Shown here one piece after another: positions 1-8,726 of a stretch of DNA of 47,262 nt. Under the pieces are notes generated by a model. That model saw only the letters and a list, made by a program, of their open reading frames with translations, was not told the DNA's origin and made no database searches. Source of the stretch: Erythrobacteraceae bacterium CCH12-C2 (GTDB taxonomy: Bacteria; Pseudomonadota; Alphaproteobacteria; Sphingomonadales; Sphingomonadaceae); assembly GCA_001556995.1 (NCBI GenBank), contig LSKF01000005.1, positions 1 to 47,262 of the forward strand. Direction: 5' to 3'. Position numbers and translations under genes: made by a program. Every line of letters begins with the position of its first letter. The stretch's first letter is position 1.

Positions 1-131
1 CTTGACAGTACATGAGCCCAATCTTGGAAACCGTGTCAGAGTTTGCAACAGAGCCATCCGGCGTGGGGGGGGTAAATCATGAAGTCGGGGAACCGAGGGT
101 AACCTAGTGTTACGCGTCCCTGAACCTCGTG

Positions 132-1358
132 ATGAAGATTATCGTGCTGGCAGCACATCAGCAGGTTGACCGAATTTTTGACTCAGTACTAACTGCCCTC
201 ATGCCGAACGTGACCCGAACAATAGGGCCCCTGCACCTTGAAGATCTGGAGCCTCACAGGTTCGAAGATTTGGTGCGCCAGCTAATCTACGACTTTCGAA
301 GTTGGCAAACGCTCGAGGCAACCGGTCGTCAAGGCGGCGATGATGGCTTTGACGTACGAGCGATCGAAGCGGGTTCTTCTACAACCCTTTTGGATGCCGA
401 GGCAGACTCTGATCCCCCTTATGAGGCGGAACACCCCCACCGCGTCTGGCTGATCCAATGTAAGCGCGAAATGTCCATCGGCCCTGCGAAAATTGAGAAA
501 TATTTGCGTGAACTGCCAGGTCCAGAGGATGGCTTATATGGCCTCCTATTTGCTGCCGCCTGCGATTTCTCCAAAGCTGCTAGAGACCGTTGCTTTGCAG
601 TCGCGCGAGAGCGCGGCTTTGCAGAGGTTCATCTGTGGGGCAAGGCCGAGCTGGAGGATGCCCTGTTTCAGCCCAAAAACGATCACCTCCTCTTCGCATA
701 TTTCGGAATCTCTCTTCAGGTCAGGCGCCGGTCACTCCAGACCCGTGTTCGCGCAAGACTGGCAACCAAGAAGAAGTCCACGCGTGTCCTGCACCCCAAT
801 CAGCACGTCCTGGTGATTGATGCCTCAGATGATCGGTATCCATACGCCGATCCCGGCGAGGACCAGCCATGGCAAAAGCGAAGAAGCTGGCAAGTCTGGC
901 AGTTTGGCGAGGTCGGAAGCCGTGGCATAACCGTTCTACTCGAGCGAAGCTTCGCTTATATTGCCGACGACGGGATTGGCTGGGATCGAGCGGACAAGGT
1001 CAATGATGCGCGCGCATCATTCGATAACCCTTGGCTTCCCCGAGACCGAGAGCGGATCACAAAAAATCAAATTATCCGTTCTGACGCAATGACAGAATGG
1101 GAGGCTTTTCCCGAAGCGAACCGTGCATGGTTTGAACTTGAGGGGCACATCCCCTTCGACGCGATCCTTGCCATCGACGATGACGGCGACCACCATTTCC
1201 GTGGTCCACACATCTACGTTCAGCAATGGGACAGCGCAAAAGGCCCTTTCTCCCACTTCACCTCATCGCTCGAAGGCACTGATCAATTTAGCCCGCGATG
1301 GGCTCGACCTGTCGATGGCACCAGGCTGGCCATTTTCTCGCCCGCATTTCGTGACTAG
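132..1358 (+). CDS. Mrr-like PD-(D/E)XK restriction endonuclease family protein
   Basis: Predicted DNA-cleaving defence protein of about 400 residues. The N-terminal third carries a restriction-endonuclease-like core: the segment GGDDGFDV near residues 71-78 supplies the acidic residue, and WLIQCKRE near residues 106-113 supplies the Q-x-K variant of the (D/E)XK strand, as in Mrr-type enzymes. An R/K-rich stretch follows (about residues 195-220), then a C-terminal domain I do not recognise. The start is uncertain: GTG 129, ATG 132 and ATG 201 are all in frame and none has a good Shine-Dalgarno sequence. Homology-like sequence seems to begin only after Met at 201. It lies 121 bp upstream of a DNA methyltransferase on the same strand, so it could be the nuclease of a restriction-modification unit or a separate type IV-like enzyme. 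The fold is seen in motifs; the role is inferred. Confidence 0.72.
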   Translation: MKIIVLAAHQQVDRIFDSVLTALMPNVTRTIGPLHLEDLEPHRFEDLVRQLIYDFRSWQTLEATGRQGGDDGFDVRAIEAGSSTTLLDAEADSDPPYEAEHPHRVWLIQCKREMSIGPAKIEKYLRELPGPEDGLYGLLFAAACDFSKAARDRCFAVARERGFAEVHLWGKAELEDALFQPKNDHLLFAYFGISLQVRRRSLQTRVRARLATKKKSTRVLHPNQHVLVIDASDDRYPYADPGEDQPWQKRRSWQVWQFGEVGSRGITVLLERSFAYIADDGIGWDRADKVNDARASFDNPWLPRDRERITKNQIIRSDAMTEWEAFPEANRAWFELEGHIPFDAILAIDDDGDHHFRGPHIYVQQWDSAKGPFSHFTSSLEGTDQFSPRWARPVDGTRLAIFSPAFRD

Positions 1359-1479
1359 CGGGAGTGTCGTTCGCATATCTTACCCTTCCATACTCAATTT
1401 TTGTCACACGAGAAAGCTCATCGGTTCTTGTGTTACGCAAACCCATGAGCTAGTGATCCCAGACCTAGGGGAGAACGAC

Positions 1480-2739
1480 ATGGGCCGACCGCGCGCCAGC
1501 AATCCACGTAGTGCCATCGCCAACGTTCGCCTGACGGACGACGAGAAGACATCGCTCGAAGATACCGCCGCTGAGATGGGCTTTACCAACATCTCTGAAT
1601 ACGTGCGGTTCTTGCACAATCAGGTGCTCGCCAATCAGGCTGAGGCCGAGCCCGATAAGACCGAGGATTACCGCTTCAAATTTCCCAGAAAGATGCTGCG
1701 GCACTTTCACAAAACAGCCCTTGGCGAGATGGTGCTGGGCGATTCCCGCGCCTACCTTTTCAATGAAGCGAAGCCCGACAGCGTGGACCTCATAATGACC
1801 AGCCCGCCTTTCGGTCTGGTGCGCAAGAAGAGCTACGGCAACGAGGACGCCGACGAGTATTGCAACTGGTTCCGCCCATTTGCCGAGGGCTTCAAGCGAG
1901 TTCTCAAGGACGACGGCAGTCTCGTGATCGACATCGGCGGCGCATGGGTGCCAGGCCAGCCCACCCGTAGCCTCTACCACTTCAAACTACTGGTGATGCT
2001 CGTTGAGGAATACGGCTTCCACCTGTGCCAGGAGCACTATTGGTGGAATCCCGCCAAGCTCCCCACACCGGCGGAGTGGGTGAACGTACGCCGGGTGCGG
2101 GTGAAAGATGCCGTGAACTCGGTCTATTGGCTTTCTAAAACGCCTTTCCCGAAAGCGAATAACCGCCGGGTGCTCGCACCCTACAGCAAGTCGATGCAAG
2201 ACCTTCTTCGCAAGGGCTACACCGCCAAACTCCGACCGTCCGGGCACGATATCTCGGAGAAGTTCAACCGCGACAACGGTGGGTCCGTGCCACCGAATCT
2301 GCTGGCAATCGCAAACACAGAGTCCACGAGCCGCTATCAGGAATACTGCCGCGACAACAACATCCCGATCCACCCCGCCCGCTTCCCGCCCCAGCTACCC
2401 GAGTATTTCATCCGCTTCCTGACCAATCCGGGCGACATTGTCCTCGATCCATTCGGCGGATCATGCGTTACCGGCGCAGTCGCCGAGGCTCTTGGGAGAA
2501 AATGGGTCTGTTGCGAGATGTCAGAGGAGTATCTGCAAGGTGCACTGGCGCGCTTTGTTCCCTACCCCCTACCGCTCTTGAAAGATCGGCCATCCAATTA
2601 CGAAATCGCCCCGCCCTGCGCTGTGCCTGTGGACGATGAAGCTACGCCTTTATTCGCTGACGGGGGTGCAAAGCGCCCTCCTCTCGGCAAAGCTGAGGCA
2701 AGCACGCCTAGTCCTCGCCGTCGAATTCAATCGGCATGA
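1480..2739 (+). CDS. Beta-class DNA methyltransferase, probably N4-cytosine, with N-terminal RHH-like segment
   Basis: Predicted S-adenosylmethionine-dependent DNA methyltransferase of 419 residues. The catalytic motif TSPPFG (about residues 107-112) comes before the SAM-binding motif LDPFGGSCVTG (about residues 321-331), the beta-class order. The S-P-P-F form is typical of N4-cytosine enzymes rather than the D/N-P-P-Y/F of N6-adenine enzymes. The first 50 residues (GRPR..., VRLTDDEK..., ISEYVRFL) resemble a ribbon-helix-helix DNA-binding segment like those of MobC or antitoxins, which is unusual on a methyltransferase. ATG 1480 was chosen because GGGGAG lies about 5 bases upstream and the family-like sequence starts there; the frame is open further upstream but overlaps the previous gene. 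Its stop overlaps the start of the GIY-YIG gene (ATGA), so the two are probably translationally coupled. Confidence 0.85.
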   Translation: MGRPRASNPRSAIANVRLTDDEKTSLEDTAAEMGFTNISEYVRFLHNQVLANQAEAEPDKTEDYRFKFPRKMLRHFHKTALGEMVLGDSRAYLFNEAKPDSVDLIMTSPPFGLVRKKSYGNEDADEYCNWFRPFAEGFKRVLKDDGSLVIDIGGAWVPGQPTRSLYHFKLLVMLVEEYGFHLCQEHYWWNPAKLPTPAEWVNVRRVRVKDAVNSVYWLSKTPFPKANNRRVLAPYSKSMQDLLRKGYTAKLRPSGHDISEKFNRDNGGSVPPNLLAIANTESTSRYQEYCRDNNIPIHPARFPPQLPEYFIRFLTNPGDIVLDPFGGSCVTGAVAEALGRKWVCCEMSEEYLQGALARFVPYPLPLLKDRPSNYEIAPPCAVPVDDEATPLFADGGAKRPPLGKAEASTPSPRRRIQSA

Positions 2740-3188
2740 ACCAATCAACCAAGCTCCTTGATGAGCTTGGTTTCGCTGCGCCTCGCTCTATGGGTTGGGC
2801 AGAATGGAGCGCTGTGCCGGATACCCCGGGGGTCTATGCGATGTTTGAACGGACGGAGATAATTTACATCGGGATGGCAGGGCGTGACCAGAAGGGCTCG
2901 CTTCGTCGCCGTCTGCGCGACCACGCCAGTGGTCAGATCGTCAATATGTTCGCACAATATGTGCTCTTTGCTCGCTTGCTCAGCGGCGCGGACGTGCCTC
3001 GATCACCACGCGAGGCAACCCTCAAATGCCGAGCCTACATTCGAGAATGCTGCACATTCCGTACTCTTTCTTTGGACGACAAAGCTGAAGCGCGGCGGCT
3101 CGAAAAAGAACTTCGCCAAGCTCTCCAACCGACGTTCAATCGCATTGATTCTGATGCCCTCTACCAGGGCAATGCCGCTACTGATTGA
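2736..3188 (+). CDS. GIY-YIG nuclease-fold protein
   Basis: A 150-residue protein with a GIY-YIG nuclease core: PGVYAMF (about residues 31-37) and IIYIGMAG (about 42-49) form the name motif. RLRDHASG carries the conserved arginine, EARRLEKEL the conserved glutamate and FNRI the terminal asparagine. It starts inside the stop of the methyltransferase gene (ATGA overlap), so it is very likely co-translated with it and may be the nuclease of a compact restriction-modification pair. Known GIY-YIG restriction enzymes (Eco29kI, Hpy188I types) are larger, so this could also be a nicking or accessory nuclease. The last 28 bases overlap the end of the convergent McrC-like gene. All expected catalytic residues appear present. 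Confidence 0.78.
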   Translation: MNQSTKLLDELGFAAPRSMGWAEWSAVPDTPGVYAMFERTEIIYIGMAGRDQKGSLRRRLRDHASGQIVNMFAQYVLFARLLSGADVPRSPREATLKCRAYIRECCTFRTLSLDDKAEARRLEKELRQALQPTFNRIDSDALYQGNAATD

Positions 3189-4396
3189 GCCCAAGCGTCC
3201 AGGGGCTCTTGTGCCATTATGCCTGCGAAATCGATGCTAGCCGGAACGGCCGACCCTGCATCAATCAGAACCGGCGCATCCTTGGACAGGGCAACGAGTG
3301 AGCGCTTGAGTAGCGGCTCTGTTTGACCTAGCGCAGCGTAGCTGCGGCTATACCTTACGACCTGATCGACAGCTTCGCGAAAGCGCGAAACCGTTGTATC
3401 TCCTGCGATGTATTTGACTTCCACGACTGCGGCGACCGCATCTCGGTCTCTATCAACGATCACTAGGTCTGGTCGCTCGGTGCCAACATTGATCCCATAG
3501 GCCTTTAGCACCTCCCGTGCCTTTGCTTCAGACGGTTCCAGCGGTGCTGGTTGATGGTGCGCCGTGATTTGTTGCCAATAGACCGCAAATCGTCCCGCCG
3601 TAACGATAGGTCCTGCGGAATCTGAGCCGAGAAGGTGAAGGCGGAGCGCTCCTCCCGTCACGCGCGCCAGGGCCTCACCCACTGCCAATCCAACAGCCAG
3701 CTCAAAACGGCGCCAATCTTCAAGCGGGGCAATTAGAGCAGACCGCGCAACACGGCTCAGTGCATCGGGTTCGCCGCGCTCCAGCCCCTGCAAGAGTCGA
3801 TAGGCATCAACTGCCAAGCGATAGAGTTTGCGCCGTGACCGAATGGATTCTCTGACTGCGCCAGGCCCAGGTCGCTGCCCGAGAGCTACAGCTCGCAGCG
3901 GTTCTCGGAACGCCTCGATGCGTTGCACTAGGCGCATTTCAGACTGAGCCTGCTCGATGACTGCCAGATAGGGAGAAGCGCTGCCCTGCCACGACAGGAG
4001 CCGTGAAGAATACGCCGAAGACTCTCGTAAAACCCAAGCGAGCAGCAGATTTGGACCGGTATTGAAGCTCCGCACTGGCTCATGCGTCACCAGTGCGGCA
4101 GGCATTCCCGTTTGCTGCCGGTAAAGCCAACTTTTCCGTGCATCGATTCTGCCACGCGCCATCGCGTCATCAACCCGCTCCCGAAAAGCCAAGAGTGCCT
4201 GCGCCTCGTGCGGATGGCTAAGGACATGGCCGACAAGAGCACGCACAGGGTCCGAAACAGACCAATGGCCTTTGAGAATTTCGACATCCCGTTTCTGATC
4301 GAGACGGGGTGCCTCACCGCCTATTGCAGCACCGCCTCGAAAGTATCGCAGGAACAACCCCGCCGAAAAATCGACGATGGCTGAATCGATCGACAT
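3161..4396 (-). CDS. McrC-like PD-(D/E)XK nuclease partner of the McrB-like ATPase
   Basis: A 411-residue protein encoded directly after the McrB-like GTPase/ATPase gene, with the stop and start sharing one base (TGATG). A nuclease core is visible near residues 303-327, where RPDLVIVDRD and VVEVKY fit the D...E-x-K pattern of the PD-(D/E)XK superfamily used by McrC. The N-terminal half is helical with many arginines; NTGPNLLLAWVLRE resembles the conserved helix of DUF2357/McrC-type proteins. By analogy with McrBC it would be the cleavage subunit recruited by the motor. ATG 4396 is preferred over the in-frame TTG three bases upstream. The 3' end overlaps the GIY-YIG gene tail to tail by 28 bp. 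Assignment rests on motif plus gene order; overall similarity to classical McrC is not obvious by eye. Confidence 0.72.
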   Translation of the reverse strand: MSIDSAIVDFSAGLFLRYFRGGAAIGGEAPRLDQKRDVEILKGHWSVSDPVRALVGHVLSHPHEAQALLAFRERVDDAMARGRIDARKSWLYRQQTGMPAALVTHEPVRSFNTGPNLLLAWVLRESSAYSSRLLSWQGSASPYLAVIEQAQSEMRLVQRIEAFREPLRAVALGQRPGPGAVRESIRSRRKLYRLAVDAYRLLQGLERGEPDALSRVARSALIAPLEDWRRFELAVGLAVGEALARVTGGALRLHLLGSDSAGPIVTAGRFAVYWQQITAHHQPAPLEPSEAKAREVLKAYGINVGTERPDLVIVDRDRDAVAAVVEVKYIAGDTTVSRFREAVDQVVRYSRSYAALGQTEPLLKRSLVALSKDAPVLIDAGSAVPASIDFAGIMAQEPLDAWAQSVAALPW

Positions 4397-6147
4397 CAAA
4401 TGGCAACGGCTTGGAGCCGCCGTGCGACGCGATCTGCATCGCTTCCCGCCAAGCCGAAAGCTGTGATAGTCGCCTCAGCGATGTTATGCGCATCCTGGAG
4501 CACAATCCCATCGAGCATGGGCAGCAACACCATGTCCAGAGCATCCAGTGCCGCCTGACGCATGGCGTCGTCAGGCGCGCCAAAAAAGGACGCGTCAGGT
4601 GCCAGAACACGAATTGCATTAATTGCGTCTATGATTGGCGCAGGTCCGATCACTCGAGCGGCGTTGATGGCCGACCACAAATCCGCGAGCGGACAAGATT
4701 GGCCTGCAGGATCTGGCGCAGCGGGATCAATGCGAGCCACGTAGGCCGCGATGAAGAGAGGCAGATCAGTGGGTGCATCAACATACACCCAACCGAACCG
4801 GCGGCTGAGCGCGTAGGACATCTGATAGAGCGAGGCTTTGTCGATCGAATTGATTGTGGCGATCAAGCGCCATGCAGGTCCCGGTGCAAACTCATGCTCA
4901 GCCGCCCCCGCCTTCGGTTTCGGAAGGATCGTGTAGGGCTGGCTACCCTTGTCACTCAAGTCCGTGCGATAAGGCAGAGTCGTCTGTTGGCCGCTCAGCA
5001 CCGTGAACAGCGGGCCAATGACTTTGTCGATGTCGCAACGATTGAGTTCGTCGATAATCAGTGGTTGATCGAATGCGCGCAAAAGGATGCCCGGTACAAA
5101 ATCGACATCGCCGCCGCCAACCGGCTGATAGCCTCCAATGATGTCTTGCGACGACCAGTCAGACGAGCCGGTCACGAGTGTCCACTGTCCTCCTGGCAGG
5201 CTGCCTGCAATCCAACGGGCAAGCGAAGTCTTGCCGGTGCCTGGCGGACCATAGAGCATGATATGCTGCTTGCCCGATTTAAGCATGGCATTAATCTGCC
5301 GGTAAACAGCAGGGTCGATGCCGAGCAAATCGGGATTCTCGGGAATTTCGATGTTGTCGAAATCAATTGCCTCGGGTGCGGCTTCGGCCTCGCCCTCGGC
5401 CGCAGCATCTTCATCAACAGGCGGAGGACCCGCCGCTTCCCAAGCGGCCTCGATGTCAGTCGTCAATCGCCCCGCCTCGTCACCCTCGCTGAGGTCATAG
5501 ACCTCAATCGGCGCCGCGGCGCCGCCTTTCGGGTGAGCGACAATCGCCGCCGCCACCGCATCGAGCACCTCGCCATAAGTGACATCTCGATTGTTGCCCC
5601 CAACGTCGATGGCGATTGTGTCGTTACGAGGACGCAAGCCCAACAAGCCTGCGAATATGAATTCTTCCTGCTGTTTTGCCTTGTCGATGCTGCGGGACAG
5701 TTTGCCGTCAGCAACGTTGTAGGAGAATGCGTCCGACGACGACCCACCTTTCAACGGGCCATGAAAAATGAAGAGCGCGTTGATCTCGAAGTCGTCCATG
5801 CGACGAAATTGATTCGCACCTGTCTGCAGCAAAGGCAGGATACGAACGGCAAGACCTGCTTTGTCGCCTTGTGCAGTATTGGACCCACCAATGCCGATTT
5901 CAACGACACCGCTTGGCAGCCGTCCGACTCCCTGCGGTTCGGTCACATCGACATGGAAGAGCCATCGGATGGGCTTATTGCTCGAGTACTTGATGTCGCC
6001 CCAATTACCGGAGGCTTCATCGACCGTGTGCTTCCCGATATCATTTCCACCCTTGAAGCCAGCGCGAGAGAACTGGAGGCCCTGATCCTTCAGAAAGCCG
6101 GACAACCAGCTGAAGGCCGCCTGTCGATGGTCTATCCCTGTGGGCAT
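4396..6147 (-). CDS. McrB-like AAA+ motor protein
   Basis: Predicted nucleotide-driven motor of a type IV-like, modification-dependent restriction system. The AAA+ domain has Walker A GPPGTGKT near residues 298-305, the McrB-type Walker B PLIIDELNRCD near 365, and a sensor region ATINSIDKASLYQMSYALSRRFGWVYVD that matches the McrB pattern of an N-T/S motif followed by an R-R-R-F arginine-rich loop. The first 280 residues would hold the target-recognition domain; I do not recognise that domain, and it ends in an acidic, alanine-rich linker (about residues 235-265). ATG 6147 was chosen over the longer frame to 6231 because GGGGGAG lies about 5 bases upstream. The gene overlaps its McrC-like partner by one base, so both form one operon. 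Confidence 0.84.
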   Translation of the reverse strand: MPTGIDHRQAAFSWLSGFLKDQGLQFSRAGFKGGNDIGKHTVDEASGNWGDIKYSSNKPIRWLFHVDVTEPQGVGRLPSGVVEIGIGGSNTAQGDKAGLAVRILPLLQTGANQFRRMDDFEINALFIFHGPLKGGSSSDAFSYNVADGKLSRSIDKAKQQEEFIFAGLLGLRPRNDTIAIDVGGNNRDVTYGEVLDAVAAAIVAHPKGGAAAPIEVYDLSEGDEAGRLTTDIEAAWEAAGPPPVDEDAAAEGEAEAAPEAIDFDNIEIPENPDLLGIDPAVYRQINAMLKSGKQHIMLYGPPGTGKTSLARWIAGSLPGGQWTLVTGSSDWSSQDIIGGYQPVGGGDVDFVPGILLRAFDQPLIIDELNRCDIDKVIGPLFTVLSGQQTTLPYRTDLSDKGSQPYTILPKPKAGAAEHEFAPGPAWRLIATINSIDKASLYQMSYALSRRFGWVYVDAPTDLPLFIAAYVARIDPAAPDPAGQSCPLADLWSAINAARVIGPAPIIDAINAIRVLAPDASFFGAPDDAMRQAALDALDMVLLPMLDGIVLQDAHNIAEATITAFGLAGSDADRVARRLQAVAI

Positions 6148-6367
6148 TGAAACTCCCCCTCTTTCGCAATCGTCAAGCGCAAATCCGCCGCAACCCAGCC
6201 CTCGTTTCGCAAAGACCGCGACGGCAAACAAGCTAACCGATGATGAAGCCTAGCAAATCGCCGGCGCTTTGGGATTCTTTAATCGCAAGTGTGCTGTCCA
6301 AGGGGTCGACTACTGAGCTTGCTGGCTCCTCGCCGCGAGTAGCTGCGAGGGAATTCGAGCGCACGGG

Positions 6368-7291
6368 TCAATGTTCGGATTTAGCATAGTCCGGGATGGT
6401 GAAGCGCTGCACATATGGAACTGAGCGCGAACGATTCATCACGTCCCAATACATGGCGTACGCTATCGGCTCGGTGATCTCGGCCGGCACATGATAACCA
6501 TACATGGGGAATAGCTCGGTCCATCCCTCCTTGCGATGCCAAGAGCGGCGGAATTCAGGCTGGAGATAGTCATATATCGCCCAACGAATGTTGTTGAGCT
6601 GCTCGGCGATTTGGCTCGCATGATAGATGAAGATGTTGTCGGCGAACCACTCGTAGAATGAAGGAATTGCGAGATAGGCCTCATTCTCCGAGATCGGATT
6701 GCCCGCGGCTACCATCAGGTCGCGCAACCGCTTAACGTTCGCCTCAAGCCGCGCCAGATTGTGCTTCGCGACATCACCGCAGATCCGAATGTATTGCAGA
6801 CGCGACACTTGCAGATCGATTCCATTATCGATGCCGTGAAGGTTCACTCCCTCAGTCACGAACTCGCGTTCCAACCAGGCAGCGAAGATCTCTACCGCGG
6901 CACTCAACCTCGACGTATCGGTGCCGAGGATGGGTCGCGCGCAAACCTGTCGGAGGTGGAACAAGAACGTCAGGTTTGAAGAAGTCGTATCCCTCGGCGG
7001 CTCATGAAGCCCTAGTGGTATTGGCTTTCCGCTAAATCCGCGCGTCTGCGAAAGAAAGTCGGCAAGCAGGATCAGAAACAACTGCCGATGCTGGCTGGTT
7101 GGGAACCACAAATTGGATAGCACGGACTGATCGGTCTTTTCGAAAATCGCCCAATTCACCATTTCGTCGATCATCTGCCACGCGCAGTTAAGAATGATCG
7201 CCTCGCGCTCAGTGTCGTTCAATGTGGCCTCCCCCTTAATGGCCGAAGTGCGATATCGCCCGACCATCAGCATAATGTTCATATCGGCCAT
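6368..7291 (-). CDS. Uncharacterised 307-aa protein in HEPN cluster
   Basis: I do not recognise this protein. It is 307 residues, soluble-looking and mostly helical, with many aromatic residues and no signal peptide. Residues around 165-180 (IRICGDVAKHNLARL) contain a conserved-looking G-D-V-A-K-H-N motif that recalls the helical context of HEPN-type proteins, but the spacing does not give a clean R-x4-6-H motif, so I do not call it HEPN. It starts 37 bp from the start of the divergent HEPN gene at 7329, so both probably share a promoter region. Codon use looks less GC-rich than the tra genes, consistent with transfer from elsewhere. In-frame ATGs at 7291 and 7282 are both possible starts; neither has a strong ribosome binding site. 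Confidence 0.6.
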   Translation of the reverse strand: MADMNIMLMVGRYRTSAIKGEATLNDTEREAIILNCAWQMIDEMVNWAIFEKTDQSVLSNLWFPTSQHRQLFLILLADFLSQTRGFSGKPIPLGLHEPPRDTTSSNLTFLFHLRQVCARPILGTDTSRLSAAVEIFAAWLEREFVTEGVNLHGIDNGIDLQVSRLQYIRICGDVAKHNLARLEANVKRLRDLMVAAGNPISENEAYLAIPSFYEWFADNIFIYHASQIAEQLNNIRWAIYDYLQPEFRRSWHRKEGWTELFPMYGYHVPAEITEPIAYAMYWDVMNRSRSVPYVQRFTIPDYAKSEH

Positions 7292-7328
7292 CTAGCCAAG
7301 CGGACAATCGCCATGGCAAAGCGCGTCC

Positions 7329-8630
7329 ATGACAGAGCACCCCCTTCTAACCGCAACCAGGCACGCGCTTACATCGTTGTGGGACCTGAAGGCCCCCGCT
7401 CCGAGGGACTTCCACAATCATCCGTCTTTCGTGAGCTTCAAGTCGTTTTGCGAACGGACCTTCACTGCAGCTGATCGCGGACTTGGCTTTTCTTTTGGTC
7501 TGGCCGACGCCCTCCGCGGCGCTGGCTTGCCATGCTTAGTCCCTGACACCGCAGCCCCGTGCTCACTTGACGAAATTGCGTGTAGGATCATCGATTCCTT
7601 CGAGGCAAGAGCGGTAAAGCGGCGCTATCTCTGCCCTCTCGACCTCGCCGACTCCCTCCCCACCATGCACTTCGGCCTTGCATCGGTCCGCAATTGCTCA
7701 CCCGCCGACCTGTCCCAACTGCTCGACGGGGCGAGGCTTGCTCGGCACTATCCGGGGCAGCCGCTCGACCCTCGCTGCCTTGCAGCATTCCAATGGCTAA
7801 TTATTGAGGAGCAAGCGCCCGTCCCTGATCGAGCGGGTCAACGCGCGATGCCATTCCTTTATGAGAGTTGGAATCGGGACCTAGGCGCCATCGAACCGCA
7901 TGCCGGCAACTATCCGAAGGTGGTCAACGATGCCCTGTTCGGACTACTGCTTGCGCCATGGGAGGATTGGCATTCGCTGGAGAACGACTGGCGCGGCTTC
8001 CGGATTCCTTGGATTCATGTTGCGACGGACGACCTGTTCGTGCGGCCGCGGCCCGTCCCGGCGGCAGGTACCTTGACATGGGAACATGCCACCCTTGAAG
8101 GGGACGACGGCGAGGTTATCGAATATGAACGCCCCCTTCGCATCCATCTTGACCAAGAAGCCGAGACGTTTCTCGCCGGGTTCAATCAAACATGGTGGGC
8201 CAGAACCGAAGCTGCCATGGCGACAAGCCTTTTCGAGACACCCGTGAAACATTTCTTGGTGCGGGCGGCGTTCAGCGAGGGCATGGACCAGATCATGGCC
8301 CATATGACCACTATCGAAGCCGCGCTTGGATTGCGATCGGATTTCAAACAGTCTCATAGGGCCAAGGGAGCCCGCATGTCGCCTAGCGAACGATTGGCGA
8401 AGCGCGTGGGAGTTATACTCAGGGATCCAAAGGCTGGCCGCGACTATGCGAACCTTTTTGAGACACGCAGCGCTTACGTGCATGGACGCTCGATCGAGGG
8501 TGTCGTGCCGAGCAAAGATCGCAATTTAGCGCGCCAGTTAGCGCGGCGTGTGACCGTGGCACTGATCGATGCAGCGAACGGGCCCGCCGGCCACATGGCC
8601 CGCGCCGATTATCTGAATGGCCTCGCTTGA
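7329..8630 (+). CDS. Protein with C-terminal Apea-like HEPN domain
   Basis: A 433-residue protein whose C-terminal part reads as an Apea-like HEPN domain. The motif LFETRSAYVHG near residues 375-385 gives R-x4-H, and it is followed by the typical helix ARQLARRVTVALIDA. HEPN domains of this kind are often metal-independent RNases in abortive-infection or toxin systems. The first 300 residues contain no motif I can name; they would hold a sensing or binding function. No membrane segments. The start at 7329 has only a weak ribosome binding site. It is divergent from the unknown gene ending at 6368 and convergent with a second, different HEPN gene ending at 8727. Domain call is from sequence; a defence role is inferred from neighbours. 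Confidence 0.7.
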   Translation: MTEHPLLTATRHALTSLWDLKAPAPRDFHNHPSFVSFKSFCERTFTAADRGLGFSFGLADALRGAGLPCLVPDTAAPCSLDEIACRIIDSFEARAVKRRYLCPLDLADSLPTMHFGLASVRNCSPADLSQLLDGARLARHYPGQPLDPRCLAAFQWLIIEEQAPVPDRAGQRAMPFLYESWNRDLGAIEPHAGNYPKVVNDALFGLLLAPWEDWHSLENDWRGFRIPWIHVATDDLFVRPRPVPAAGTLTWEHATLEGDDGEVIEYERPLRIHLDQEAETFLAGFNQTWWARTEAAMATSLFETPVKHFLVRAAFSEGMDQIMAHMTTIEAALGLRSDFKQSHRAKGARMSPSERLAKRVGVILRDPKAGRDYANLFETRSAYVHGRSIEGVVPSKDRNLARQLARRVTVALIDAANGPAGHMARADYLNGLA

Positions 8631-8726
8631 CCGACTTCGAACAGTGATGGGCATCTCGACGAGCGCCAAGATCATTCACTGCCCTCTCTTATGCGCGATG
8701 CTTTCCACTCGTGCGCGGCCGGGCCG

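Noticed and set aside
1..131. Gene or mobile-element end at the left edge, including the run of eight G near 65-72
   Set aside because: No open frame, repeat or promoter could be supported in this stretch.
166..201. Promoter TTGACC followed by a leaderless start at ATG 201
   Set aside because: The -10 match is poor (CTAACT), so a leaderless mRNA is not supported.
1123..1479. Longer N-terminus for the methyltransferase
   Set aside because: This part overlaps the Mrr-like gene and lacks coding character; ATG 1480 has a good ribosome binding site.
4309..6150. 613-codon plus-strand open frame antisense to the McrB-like gene
   Set aside because: Its product is Arg/Cys-rich without domains, while the minus strand has a full McrB motif set; it is a GC-skew shadow.
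6368..7291. HEPN assignment for the 307-aa protein
   Set aside because: GDVAKHN recalls HEPN context but no R-x4-6-H motif is present at the right place.
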